NCBI GenBank assembly: GCA_002691725.1
Contig: NZIT01000028.1
Coordinates: 1-11,802, forward strand
Length of the DNA: 11,802 bases
Reading direction: 5' to 3'
Source of the DNA: SAR116 cluster bacterium
GTDB lineage: Bacteria; Pseudomonadota; Alphaproteobacteria; Puniceispirillales; UBA1172
Part shown: in pieces, positions 1-6,551 of the stretch
How the letters are laid out: each line of letters begins with the position of its first letter
Position numbering within the stretch: the first letter of the stretch is position 1
Notes under the pieces: model-generated
Told to the model about the DNA's origin: nothing
Seen by the model: only the letters and a program-made list of their open reading frames with translations
Database searches by the model: none
Translations under genes and position numbers: made by a program

Positions 1-413
1 ATAACAGGGGCAAGCCTTGTCATGACTTGGGCAAAGCTCTCGCCATCAGGCGGAACGTGATTGGGATGTAGGAAATGCCAGTTATGTTTATCAAGCTGAG
101 CCAGCTCACTTTCCCACAACATGCTTATTTTTTGCCCGTGCTATTGGCCATATGATTGCTCACGCAGGCGATCATCATTTTGCTGGCTTGCCAATTTTGC
201 GCCATTCTTGATCAGGAGTCTGGCGGTATCTTGACAGCGCTTAAGGGGGCTAATCAGCCATCGATAATCATCAGGGATAGCCGACCGCATGGCGGCGTAA
301 TCATGGCCGACTTCAGGATCAAGAGGCGGATTTTCAGGCGGCACGCATGATTTGTCATACTGAGTTTGGGCATGCCGTATCAGGATTAATCGCGTCACAA
401 CAGGGTCAGTCAT
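1..413 (-). pseudogene. CobC-like histidine phosphatase, interrupted by an in-frame amber codon; open at the left edge
   Basis: The first 90 residues match the N-terminus of the phosphoglycerate-mutase/histidine phosphatase superfamily: a catalytic RHAQT motif at residues 13-17 (phosphorylated His14), SPLKR at 55-59, and REQSYGQ at 84-90 containing the usual acidic catalytic Glu85. A TAG at 141-143 then stops the frame, but the same frame runs on without another stop to base 1 (46 more codons). That part reads HGQKI and later PPDGESF, resembling the family's P-GGES motif. The family usually has Trp just after this 'FG-W-G' position, so TGG to TAG is the simplest explanation. The second catalytic His lies beyond the window. 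The ATG at 413-411 overlaps the cobS stop as ATGA, so it is the last visible gene of the cobalamin operon. That context suggests alpha-ribazole phosphatase (removal of the 5'-phosphate from alpha-ribazole phosphate or adenosylcobalamin phosphate). An ATG at 122-120 could restart translation but would lack the catalytic N-terminus. A sequencing or assembly error is possible. Confidence 0.8.
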
Positions 414-1195
414 GCGGCGGCCATCACCATTAGAATCATGCTTGCACTTAGCATCTGGGTTGCGCCTAGCCCATCGCCATTAACGCCGCCGATATATTGC
501 ATGAGCAGATAGCCAAAGCCATAGGTGATAACGCCTGCTAAGCCTGCCGCGATAAATACCAATAATGAGCCGCTGAGCATTAATGCCAGCACTAAACCTG
601 TTGCTAAGCTAATGAGCATGACGGTTTGATCTGGTCTGCCCACGGAATGGGCATAACCGTTGTCATCTGGTGGCGCAAATGACCATGCTTGCAAAGCCAT
701 CATGCTGCGCGATAATACTGCGCTGGCTAGCCAGCCTCCAATCATCACTGTGATGCCATCTGCCAGCAAAGCGGTCAGGCACGCCAGTTGAATGGCTATA
801 ACAAGAACCAAGGCTATGACGCCAAATGCGCCGATGCGGCTATCGCGCATGATCATAAGCCGCTTTGACGGGTCTGAGCCGCCCATACTGTCGGCAATAT
901 CGGCCAGACCGTCTTCGTGCATTCCGCCAGTGATCATAGCCGCCACTGCCAGCATGACAGCGACAACCGCTAAATCGGGGATATTGGCTAAGGCAAGGAG
1001 CGATGCGGGGATTGCGGCTATGCCAGCAACCAACGCGCCTATCACCGGGAACGCCATATAGCTATTGGCGATGGGTCTGGGCTCTGGATATTCATCTGCA
1101 ACCCCCGGCAATCGCGTTAAGATCATGGCGGCCATCAGCAGATCACGCTGATATTGGCTGAAATATATATTTATGGTGTTAAGGACGTTATCCAT
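410..1195 (-). CDS. cobS: Adenosylcobinamide-GDP ribazoletransferase (cobalamin synthase)
   Basis: CobS (CobV in older alphaproteobacterial naming) is an integral membrane enzyme that joins adenosylcobinamide-GDP to alpha-ribazole (or its phosphate), completing the cobalamin nucleotide loop. The 261-residue product has the family's usual length. It carries the conserved acidic motif GGMHEDGLAD at 90-99, RDSRIGAFG at 117-125, and GGVNGDGLGA near 236-245, separated by several hydrophobic membrane segments. The frame is open 21 codons further upstream (to 1258), but that extension lies inside cobT. The ATG at 1195 is preferred because a GGAG Shine-Dalgarno (1205-1202) lies 6 bases upstream and the start overlaps the cobT stop by only 8 bases. 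The stop overlaps the start of the downstream phosphatase (ATGA), so translation is probably coupled along the operon. Confidence 0.96.
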   Translation of the reverse strand: MDNVLNTINIYFSQYQRDLLMAAMILTRLPGVADEYPEPRPIANSYMAFPVIGALVAGIAAIPASLLALANIPDLAVVAVMLAVAAMITGGMHEDGLADIADSMGGSDPSKRLMIMRDSRIGAFGVIALVLVIAIQLACLTALLADGITVMIGGWLASAVLSRSMMALQAWSFAPPDDNGYAHSVGRPDQTVMLISLATGLVLALMLSGSLLVFIAAGLAGVITYGFGYLLMQYIGGVNGDGLGATQMLSASMILMVMAAA

Positions 1196-2204
1196 CCGAC
1201 ACTCCAGCTTCAGCAAAAGTTGCCATACCATTATGAGTGCAAAGAGCCGCTTTGACAATCATCAAGGCAATTGCCGCCCCACTAGCTTCACCCAAGCGCA
1301 AATCCAGATCAAGAATGGCTGGCTTGCCAAGGGCGTTGATAACATGGCGATGCCCTGGTTCTTTTGAATAATGGCTAATCTGGCAATGATCCAAGGCATG
1401 CTCATTGGCAGCCCATAGCGGCAAGCAAGCCGCCGTTGAGATAAATCCGTCAAGCAGAACAGGGATACGCCGCAAGCGCGCGGCAAGCACACAGCCAGCA
1501 ATAGCGGCCAGCTCTCTGCCGCCAAGTTCAGACAGCATCGTCACCGCATCAAGCGGTCTGTCGCCAATGCGCGCAACGGCTTGCTTGATGATTGCGGTTT
1601 TATGCGCCAGTCTGTCATCATCAAGGCCAGTACCGCGACCTGTCCATGTTGCTGGCTGATCGCCAAAGACCAGATGCGATAACGCGGCGGCTGAGCTGGT
1701 ATTGCCAATTCCCATCTCACCGGGGAGGATAAGATCAGCATTATCGGGGATAGCATCCGCCCCGATTTGCATTGCCGCCAGCGTGTCATCAATGCTCATC
1801 GCAGGCTGTTCAGAAAAATCTGCTGTTGGTTTATCCAGCGATAGCGAAAAGACATTCAAACTCGCGCCTGCGGTTTTGCAAAGCTGATTGATGGCGGCAC
1901 CGCCATGCTGAAAGTTTAGCACCATTTGTTCGGTGACTTCGGATGGAAATGCTGATACGCCTTTATTGGTGATGCCATGATTGCCAGCAAAGATCAAACA
2001 TGCCGGCGCATTAATCTCTGGCTTTTCCTGTTCTTGCCAGCCAGCCAGCCAGATCGCTATCTGCTCAAGCCGACCAAGTGAGCCGGGGGGTTTTGTTAGT
2101 TGCCCCTGCCGAAGCTCCGCTGCCTCTACCATATTGATATCGGTGAGCGGCATCTGCGCGATATAGGTTGAGACGCGATCAATGCTTGCGTAAGTAATGC
2201 TCAT
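1188..2204 (-). CDS. cobT: Nicotinate-nucleotide--dimethylbenzimidazole phosphoribosyltransferase
   Basis: CobT (called CobU in the Pseudomonas denitrificans scheme) transfers the phosphoribosyl group of nicotinate mononucleotide to 5,6-dimethylbenzimidazole, giving alpha-ribazole 5'-phosphate, the lower ligand of B12. The 338-residue protein has the usual length. It shows KPPGSLGRLE (38-47), GNHGITNKGVSAFP (74-87), GGAAIN (101-106), PGEMGIGNTSSAAAL (161-175) and RLGEASGAA (303-311), where Glu306 matches the family's catalytic glutamate. A TTG two codons upstream (2210) could also be read as a start. The ATG at 2204 is preferred because an AGGA (2217-2214) lies 9 bases before it, whereas it would be only 3 bases from the TTG. 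It follows the cobU stop by 11 bases and overlaps cobS by 8. Confidence 0.97.
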   Translation of the reverse strand: MSITYASIDRVSTYIAQMPLTDINMVEAAELRQGQLTKPPGSLGRLEQIAIWLAGWQEQEKPEINAPACLIFAGNHGITNKGVSAFPSEVTEQMVLNFQHGGAAINQLCKTAGASLNVFSLSLDKPTADFSEQPAMSIDDTLAAMQIGADAIPDNADLILPGEMGIGNTSSAAALSHLVFGDQPATWTGRGTGLDDDRLAHKTAIIKQAVARIGDRPLDAVTMLSELGGRELAAIAGCVLAARLRRIPVLLDGFISTAACLPLWAANEHALDHCQISHYSKEPGHRHVINALGKPAILDLDLRLGEASGAAIALMIVKAALCTHNGMATFAEAGVSDG

Positions 2205-2215
2205 ATTCAAAAATC

Positions 2216-2770
2216 CTATTTAAGTTTTGTTTCAATCCCGGCAATGACAAATGAAACATGCTTGGCGGCGCTGGCTAACCTCTGATTAATCGACCCCATA
2301 TGGTCACGGAACTGTCGTGCCATGGCATTTTCCGGAATAATACCGCCACCAACATCGTCTGAGACAAACACCGCATGATGACCGCCGTCTTTAATGGCGG
2401 CAATGGTTGCATCCAACGGCTCAGACCAATCTTTTTCTGCCATCATCAGATTGGTCAGCCAGATACCAACACTGTCAATCAGAATAACGCTATTTTTACT
2501 ATCTTTATGGTTAGCCAGAGAATTGATTATCCTGGCAAGATCAATGGGTTCTTCGATGGTTTGGAATTGCCCTTGGCGCAGGTCTTTATGACGGGCAATG
2601 CGCGCTTTCATCTCATCATCAAAGGCTTGTCCAGTGGCCAGATAATAGGGTAATTGACCGGTATTGGCGGCCAGCGCCAACGCGCAATGTTCTGCCGCCA
2701 AGCTCTTGCCTGAACGGGCGCCGCCAAGATACAATGTAATGCTTTGTTGTGTAATGCTTTGCTGTGTCAT
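2216..2770 (-). CDS. cobU: Bifunctional adenosylcobinamide kinase / adenosylcobinamide-phosphate guanylyltransferase
   Basis: CobU (CobP in alphaproteobacterial naming) phosphorylates adenosylcobinamide and then attaches GMP to give adenosylcobinamide-GDP, the CobS substrate. The 184-residue protein has a P-loop GGARSGKS at 16-23. This is followed by DDEMKARIARHKDLR (51-65), whose His61 corresponds to the guanylylated His of this family. Further on are ILIDSVGIWLTNLM (96-109, Walker-B-like) and VSDDVGGGIIPENAMARQFRD (from 136), the family's 'SNEVG-GIVPE' region. It uses SDDVG where SNEVG is usual, a mild variation. It is the first gene of the minus-strand operon, with a TAG stop at 2218-2216 that overlaps the cobT ribosome-binding site. 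The first residues contain a duplicated SITQQ caused by a 15-base tandem repeat, so the N-terminus is slightly longer than the catalytic core requires. No strong Shine-Dalgarno is visible before the ATG. Confidence 0.96.
   Translation of the reverse strand: MTQQSITQQSITLYLGGARSGKSLAAEHCALALAANTGQLPYYLATGQAFDDEMKARIARHKDLRQGQFQTIEEPIDLARIINSLANHKDSKNSVILIDSVGIWLTNLMMAEKDWSEPLDATIAAIKDGGHHAVFVSDDVGGGIIPENAMARQFRDHMGSINQRLASAAKHVSFVIAGIETKLK
2736..2765. repeat. 15-base tandem repeat, two copies, in the 5' end of cobU
   Basis: Copies at 2736-2750 and 2751-2765 read gtaatgctttgttgt and gtaatgctttgctgt on the plus strand, differing at one base. They encode a duplicated five-residue SITQQ block immediately before the first beta strand and P-loop of CobU. 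The unit length keeps the reading frame, so it looks like a tolerated slippage duplication. Confidence 0.9.
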
Positions 2771-2855
2771 TGTGACATCTCATAAAAACTCATTGCATTG
2801 ATAAATGATTTTTTGTTCTAAAGAAATAGAGATTTGGAAATATAAGTTGCAAAAT

Positions 2856-2885
2856 ATTTTATTTTCCGTTGAGGATAAAGATCAA
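2856..2885 (-). promoter_or_regulatory. Candidate sigma-70-type promoter for the cobU-cobT-cobS operon
   Basis: On the minus strand, TTGATC (2885-2880) and TAAAAT (2861-2856) are separated by 18 bases and match the -35 and -10 consensus at 4 of 6 and 5 of 6 positions. Transcription would begin near 2849, giving a leader of about 79 bases before the cobU ATG. That leader is too short for a complete cobalamin riboswitch (roughly 200 bases). The region is AT-rich, so chance matches are possible. Confidence 0.4.
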
Positions 2886-2926
2886 TATTGTGCTTCTCGT
2901 GGATGCGTTGAATTGAGAGTAATGCC

Positions 2927-4534
2927 ATGACTGAATATTCTAACACTACTAAGACTGCTATTAGCGGCGATAGCAGACGCAAACGAACAGGCCGAAGTTC
3001 TGGCCGAAGTTCTGAGAGGGGTGGGGGTAGGGGTGATACCATACGTTCAGCGATCAATCAGATAGAATGGTCACTGCCATCTTATTCAGATAAGCCTGTT
3101 GAGCCGATTTCTGGTGAGGATTTGCAACGGATACATGATACGTCAATGCGGGTGTTAGAGGAAATAGGGATCCTTTTCCTCAATGAAGAAGCGCTTGATA
3201 TTCTTGCGAAAGCGGGATGTGACGTTGATTTTGTCAATCAAAATGTCCGCATGGATCGTGCTTTAGTGATGGAAATGGTTGCTCTGGCGCCATCTCAATT
3301 CACCATTACGCCTCGCAATCCAGCGCGCATGTTACCTGTTGGCGGCAAGCATATGCTCTATTCAACGGTTGCCTCTGCGCCGAATGTGAGTGACCTTGAT
3401 CATGGTCGCCGGGTTGGCTCGCGTCCTGATTTTCAAAACCTTATCAGGCTAAATCAGTATTTTAATTGTTTGCATTTTGTTGCTGGATATCCGGTCGAGC
3501 CTGTTGATATTCATGCCTCAATTCGGCATCTGGATTGTCTCTATGATATGCTAACGCTGTCAGATAAGGTTATTCATGCCTATTCGCTAGGCAGTGGCCG
3601 TATTGAGGATGGTATGGAAATGACCCGCATTGCCGCCGGTCTCACCTCATCTGAGTTTGAAGCAAAGCCGCATATGTTCACCAATATTAACTCAACCTCG
3701 CCTCTTAAACATGACTGGCCCATGCTTGATGGCGCGATACGTTGTGCCAGACGTGGTCAGGCGATTGTTATCAGCCCATTTACGTTATCAGGGGCGATGG
3801 CACCGGCAACTGTTGCTGGCGCTATCGTTCAACAAAATGCTGAGTTTTTAGCAGGTCTGGTTCTGATGCAGTTAGTGCGCCCGCAAACCCCTGTCATCTA
3901 TGGGGCATTTACCAGTAATGTTGATATGAAATCGGGCTCACCTGCCTTTGGCACACCGGAATATATTCGCGCCATGCAAATATCGGGGCAACTTGCTCGG
4001 CGCTATGGCTTGCCTTGGCGTGGCTCGGTGGCATCAGCGGCAAACTATCCTGACGGGCAAGCGGTTTGGGAAAGCATGGCGTCACTTAACGCAGTCTCAT
4101 CAGGACATTGTAATATGGTCTATCATGCCGCTGGCTGGCTCGAAGGTGGGTTATGTGCCAGTTTTGAGAAATTGGTGATGGATTGTGAAATGTTACAGCA
4201 AATGATCTATCTTAACCGTGACCTTGATCTAAGTGATGATGCGCTGGGTTTTGATGCGATCAAGGAAGTCGGCCCCGGCAGTCACTTTTTCGGCTCAGAA
4301 CATACACAAAGACGCTTCAAAGATGCGTTCTATGCCCCATTCCTGTCTGATTGGCGCAATTATGAGAGCTGGCAAGAGGCCGGTGGATTGACCACAGAAG
4401 CACGGGCAAATGGTATCATGAAAGCCATTCTGGATGAGTTTACACCCCCACCAATTGATCAAGCAAGGCATGATGAATTGCTGGATTATGTTAACCGCCG
4501 CAAGGCTGAAGGTGGTGTGCCAACAGATTTCTGA
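2927..4534 (+). CDS. Trimethylamine methyltransferase (MttB) family protein, non-pyrrolysine type
   Basis: This 535-residue protein belongs to the MttB/MtgB superfamily. Members move a methyl group from a quaternary or tertiary amine (trimethylamine, glycine betaine and similar compounds) to a corrinoid protein. Recognisable parts are the N-terminal region ISGEDLQRIHDTSMRVLEEIGI (from 61), a substrate-barrel motif around NSTSPLKHDWPM (255-266), GSPAFGTPEY (337-346), and the C-terminal VGPGSHFFGSEHTQRRF (448-464). There is no in-frame amber codon, so it is not a pyrrolysine enzyme of the methanogen type. By analogy with MtgB it may act on another methylated amine; the substrate cannot be read from sequence. 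Residues 17-36 form an Arg/Gly/Ser-rich, probably disordered tail encoded partly by a tandem repeat. A GAGAG (2915-2919) lies 7 bases before the ATG. It is transcribed away from the B12 operon; no corrinoid-binding protein gene is in the window. Confidence 0.9.
   Translation: MTEYSNTTKTAISGDSRRKRTGRSSGRSSERGGGRGDTIRSAINQIEWSLPSYSDKPVEPISGEDLQRIHDTSMRVLEEIGILFLNEEALDILAKAGCDVDFVNQNVRMDRALVMEMVALAPSQFTITPRNPARMLPVGGKHMLYSTVASAPNVSDLDHGRRVGSRPDFQNLIRLNQYFNCLHFVAGYPVEPVDIHASIRHLDCLYDMLTLSDKVIHAYSLGSGRIEDGMEMTRIAAGLTSSEFEAKPHMFTNINSTSPLKHDWPMLDGAIRCARRGQAIVISPFTLSGAMAPATVAGAIVQQNAEFLAGLVLMQLVRPQTPVIYGAFTSNVDMKSGSPAFGTPEYIRAMQISGQLARRYGLPWRGSVASAANYPDGQAVWESMASLNAVSSGHCNMVYHAAGWLEGGLCASFEKLVMDCEMLQQMIYLNRDLDLSDDALGFDAIKEVGPGSHFFGSEHTQRRFKDAFYAPFLSDWRNYESWQEAGGLTTEARANGIMKAILDEFTPPPIDQARHDELLDYVNRRKAEGGVPTDF
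2990..3013 (+). repeat. 12-base perfect tandem repeat in the methyltransferase 5' end
   Basis: Two identical copies of ggccgaagttct lie at 2990-3001 and 3002-3013 and encode GRSS-GRSS (residues 22-29). The stretch just after it (3018-3033) contains three G-runs of 4, 5 and 4 bases encoding Gly/Arg. Together they form the low-complexity basic tail of the protein. Confidence 0.95.
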
Positions 4535-4608
4535 TAACACGCCCATTGCATCAGACGTTTGTGGTGCAGATGCGTTGCCTCAGAATGAAGCCCTGAACGG
4601 GCTGGTCA

Positions 4609-4636
4609 TTGATTATTTTATTAAAATCGGTATAAG
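4609..4636 (+). promoter_or_regulatory. Candidate sigma-70-type promoter for mgtE
   Basis: TTGATT (4609-4614) and TATAAG (4631-4636) are spaced by 16 bases and match -35 and -10 consensus at 4 of 6 and 5 of 6 positions. They lie in the 151-base gap between the methyltransferase stop and the mgtE ATG, and would give a leader of about 43 bases. This would allow mgtE to be expressed separately from the methyltransferase gene. Confidence 0.4.
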
Positions 4637-4685
4637 CAAGGTAAATGTTATTGCGGCTTCTCTCGCTGCCAGAAAGCGCTCTATT

Positions 4686-6101
4686 ATGGCTGTCAAACCG
4701 GATCATGAAAATATCAGTTTTCAAACAAAGCCAGCGCTTGAGTTATCAAATCTCTATGGCTTAACGCCGAAAGTGGTAGCGGCGGTGATTGCGTCTATCG
4801 CTGAACATAATAAAGAACGTCTGATTTCACTGATTGTGCCTCTCCACCCGGCGGATCAGGCGGATATGATTGAACGTCTAAACTCGGCTCAATTAAAGCG
4901 CTTTACGCTGATGATGCGTGATAATCTTGACCCTATGGTGCTGACCTATTTGCCAGATGCGGTGCTTGAAGATGTGGTCTCCAGCTATGGCGTCAATGAA
5001 TTAGCCCAAGCCTTGCCTGAACTTGATAGTGATGATGCGGTGGATATCCTGGAAGACCTTGAAGAAGATGAGGTTGCGGATATTCTGGCGGCTCTGCCAG
5101 TTGGTGAAAGGCTGATTGTCGAGGAGGCTTTATCCTATCCTGAACATTGTGCTGGCCGTTTGATGCAGCGTGAGGTTGTGGTTTGTCCATCGCATTGGAC
5201 TGTTGGTCAATCCATTGATCATCTTCGGGCGCAATCCGAAGACCAGCTCCCTGATGAATATTATGTCATTATTATCATTGATCCTGCTCGCCGTGTTATA
5301 GGGCAGGTACGATTAGGAAAACTCGTATCATCAGATCGTCCAGTGCGGCTATCCGAAATTATGGAAACAGCACCGCATCAAATCCCTGTCACCATGGATA
5401 AAGAAGAAGTCGGGCTTCTGTTTCAGCGCTATGGGCTGGTTTCTGTGTCTGTCGTTGATGCGCAAGAAAAATTGGTTGGTATGATCACCGTCGATGATAT
5501 CGTTGACGTTATTCAGGAAGAAGCTGGCGAGGACTTGATGGCCTTGGGCGGCGTTAGTGACAGCAGCTTGCGGTCATCACTTGTGACAACGGTTCAATCT
5601 CGATTTTTGTGGCTTTTGGTTAATTTAGCGACAGCTGTTATAGCATCACTGGTCATTGGCATTTTTGATGCCACCATTGAACGGCTTGTTGCCTTGGCGG
5701 TGTTGATGCCGATTGTTGCTTCAATGGGCGGCAATGCAGGAACCCAGACCGTAACGGTTGCGGTGCGCGCGTTAGCGATGCGGCAATTAGGTGATACAAA
5801 AGTGGTCAATCGGTTTATTTTGCGTGAAGCCATGGTTGGGCTTACTAACGGCTTGATCTTTGCGTTTGTTGCTGGCCTCGTGTCTTTTATATGGTTTCAG
5901 AAAATGGATATCGCGCTAGTCATGGCGTTTGCGATGATTGCCAATATGCTGGCGGCGGCACTTAGCGGCGCTGGAATACCGATTCTCCTGTCAAAATGTG
6001 ATATTGATCCGGCGGTAGCGTCATCTGTCTTTATTACCACAGTTACAGACGTCATTGGGTTTTTAACCTTTCTTGGTCTGGCTTCGCTTTATCTGGTATA
6101 A
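4686..6101 (+). CDS. mgtE: Magnesium transporter MgtE
   Basis: MgtE is a homodimeric inner-membrane Mg2+ channel gated by cytoplasmic Mg2+ sensing. Starting at 4686 the protein is 471 residues, about the family's usual length. An alpha-helical MgtE_N domain spans roughly residues 30-150 and includes the acidic stretch ELDSDDAVDILEDLEEDEVAD (from 112). A CBS pair covers about 155-280 (second CBS: LVGMITVDDIVDVIQEE, 263-279). The five-helix pore domain runs from about 305 to 471, with the signature MPIVASMGGNAGTQT (341-355) and TDVIGF (454-459), where Asp455 corresponds to the ion-selectivity aspartate. The open frame extends back into the methyltransferase gene, but after that stop the only other possible in-frame start is a TTG at 4575. 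The ATG at 4686 gives the family length, although it has only a weak purine-rich AGAAAG upstream. DUF1489 follows 6 bases after the stop. Confidence 0.94.
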   Translation: MAVKPDHENISFQTKPALELSNLYGLTPKVVAAVIASIAEHNKERLISLIVPLHPADQADMIERLNSAQLKRFTLMMRDNLDPMVLTYLPDAVLEDVVSSYGVNELAQALPELDSDDAVDILEDLEEDEVADILAALPVGERLIVEEALSYPEHCAGRLMQREVVVCPSHWTVGQSIDHLRAQSEDQLPDEYYVIIIIDPARRVIGQVRLGKLVSSDRPVRLSEIMETAPHQIPVTMDKEEVGLLFQRYGLVSVSVVDAQEKLVGMITVDDIVDVIQEEAGEDLMALGGVSDSSLRSSLVTTVQSRFLWLLVNLATAVIASLVIGIFDATIERLVALAVLMPIVASMGGNAGTQTVTVAVRALAMRQLGDTKVVNRFILREAMVGLTNGLIFAFVAGLVSFIWFQKMDIALVMAFAMIANMLAAALSGAGIPILLSKCDIDPAVASSVFITTVTDVIGFLTFLGLASLYLV

Positions 6102-6102
6102 T
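6094..6102 (+). promoter_or_regulatory. Possible extended -10 promoter for the DUF1489 gene
   Basis: TGGTATAAT is a perfect -10 hexamer (6097-6102) with the extended TGn motif, overlapping the mgtE stop codon. A start site 6-7 bases downstream would fall on or next to the ATG at 6108, implying a leaderless transcript. The bases also encode the end of MgtE, so the match may be coincidental. Confidence 0.25.
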
Positions 6103-6107
6103 GCCCT

Positions 6108-6527
6108 ATGCCTCTGCATCTTAAAAAACTCTCTGTTGGATCGGAAGATATTAAAACCTTGACGGCTTGGCATGATGAGCTGGTGAAGCGGAATGGCCGT
6201 ATTATGCATGTGACGCGATCTTTCCCCCGCCGGGCTGATGCTATCCTTGATGGCGGCTCTATGTTTTGGGTGATCAAGGGCTGGATGTGCGCGCGGCAGC
6301 CGATTATTGATTTGGTTGAGGTCGTCCGTGGTGATGGCAAGCCTGCTTGCGGCATTGTATTAAAGCCGGGCTTAATTCCTGTTGTGGAAAGACGCCTCAG
6401 ACCGTTTCAAGGCTGGCGTTATCTAGAAGCAAATGATGCGCCTGCTGATTTGCCTGCTGGTGCAAATCCCGATGAAGTGATGCCGCGTGAAATGCAAGAA
6501 GAATTGCGCGAATTAGGCCTTCTTTAA
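6108..6527 (+). CDS. DUF1489 family protein
   Basis: This 139-residue protein is a DUF1489 (COG5458) member of unknown function, known mainly from alphaproteobacteria. It shows the family's features along its whole length: the opening MPLHLKKLSVG, HVTRSFPRRADAILDGGSM (34-52), WVIKGWM-CRQ-like sequence around 54-64 (here CARQ), a conserved VLKPGLIPV (84-92), and RPFQGWRYLEANDAPADL (98-115). The tail is charged and rich in Glu. No signal peptide or membrane segment is evident, so it is probably cytoplasmic. It starts 6 bases after the mgtE stop without a clear Shine-Dalgarno, suggesting either coupling to mgtE or leaderless expression. No biochemical role is assigned. It converges with the MFS gene downstream, with 24 bases between the stops and no visible intrinsic terminator. 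Confidence 0.92.
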   Translation: MPLHLKKLSVGSEDIKTLTAWHDELVKRNGRIMHVTRSFPRRADAILDGGSMFWVIKGWMCARQPIIDLVEVVRGDGKPACGIVLKPGLIPVVERRLRPFQGWRYLEANDAPADLPAGANPDEVMPREMQEELRELGLL

Positions 6528-6551
6528 CACCATTATTTTGACGATATTATT

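Noticed and set aside
141..143. The amber codon as a pyrrolysine site, prompted by the nearby MttB-family gene
   Set aside because: The MttB homologue here has no in-frame amber codon, cobU uses TAG as a genuine stop, no pyl genes are present in the window, and the affected phosphatase position is normally Trp. Nonsense mutation or sequencing error is simpler.
1196..1258. A longer CobS starting at 1258
   Set aside because: The extra 21 residues lie wholly within cobT and have no family match; the ATG at 1195 has a good GGAG and a short overlap.
4589..4603. Intrinsic terminator between the methyltransferase and mgtE
   Set aside because: AGCCC/GGGCT forms only a 5-base-pair stem with a 5-base loop, and no T-run follows directly, so it is too weak to call.
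4434..4685. An N-terminally extended MgtE starting inside the methyltransferase gene
   Set aside because: The extension overlaps another gene by about 100 bases, shows no family similarity, and starting at 4686 gives the normal MgtE length.
6528..6551. Bidirectional terminator between the DUF1489 and MFS genes
   Set aside because: The 24 AT-rich bases contain no inverted repeat able to form a stable stem.
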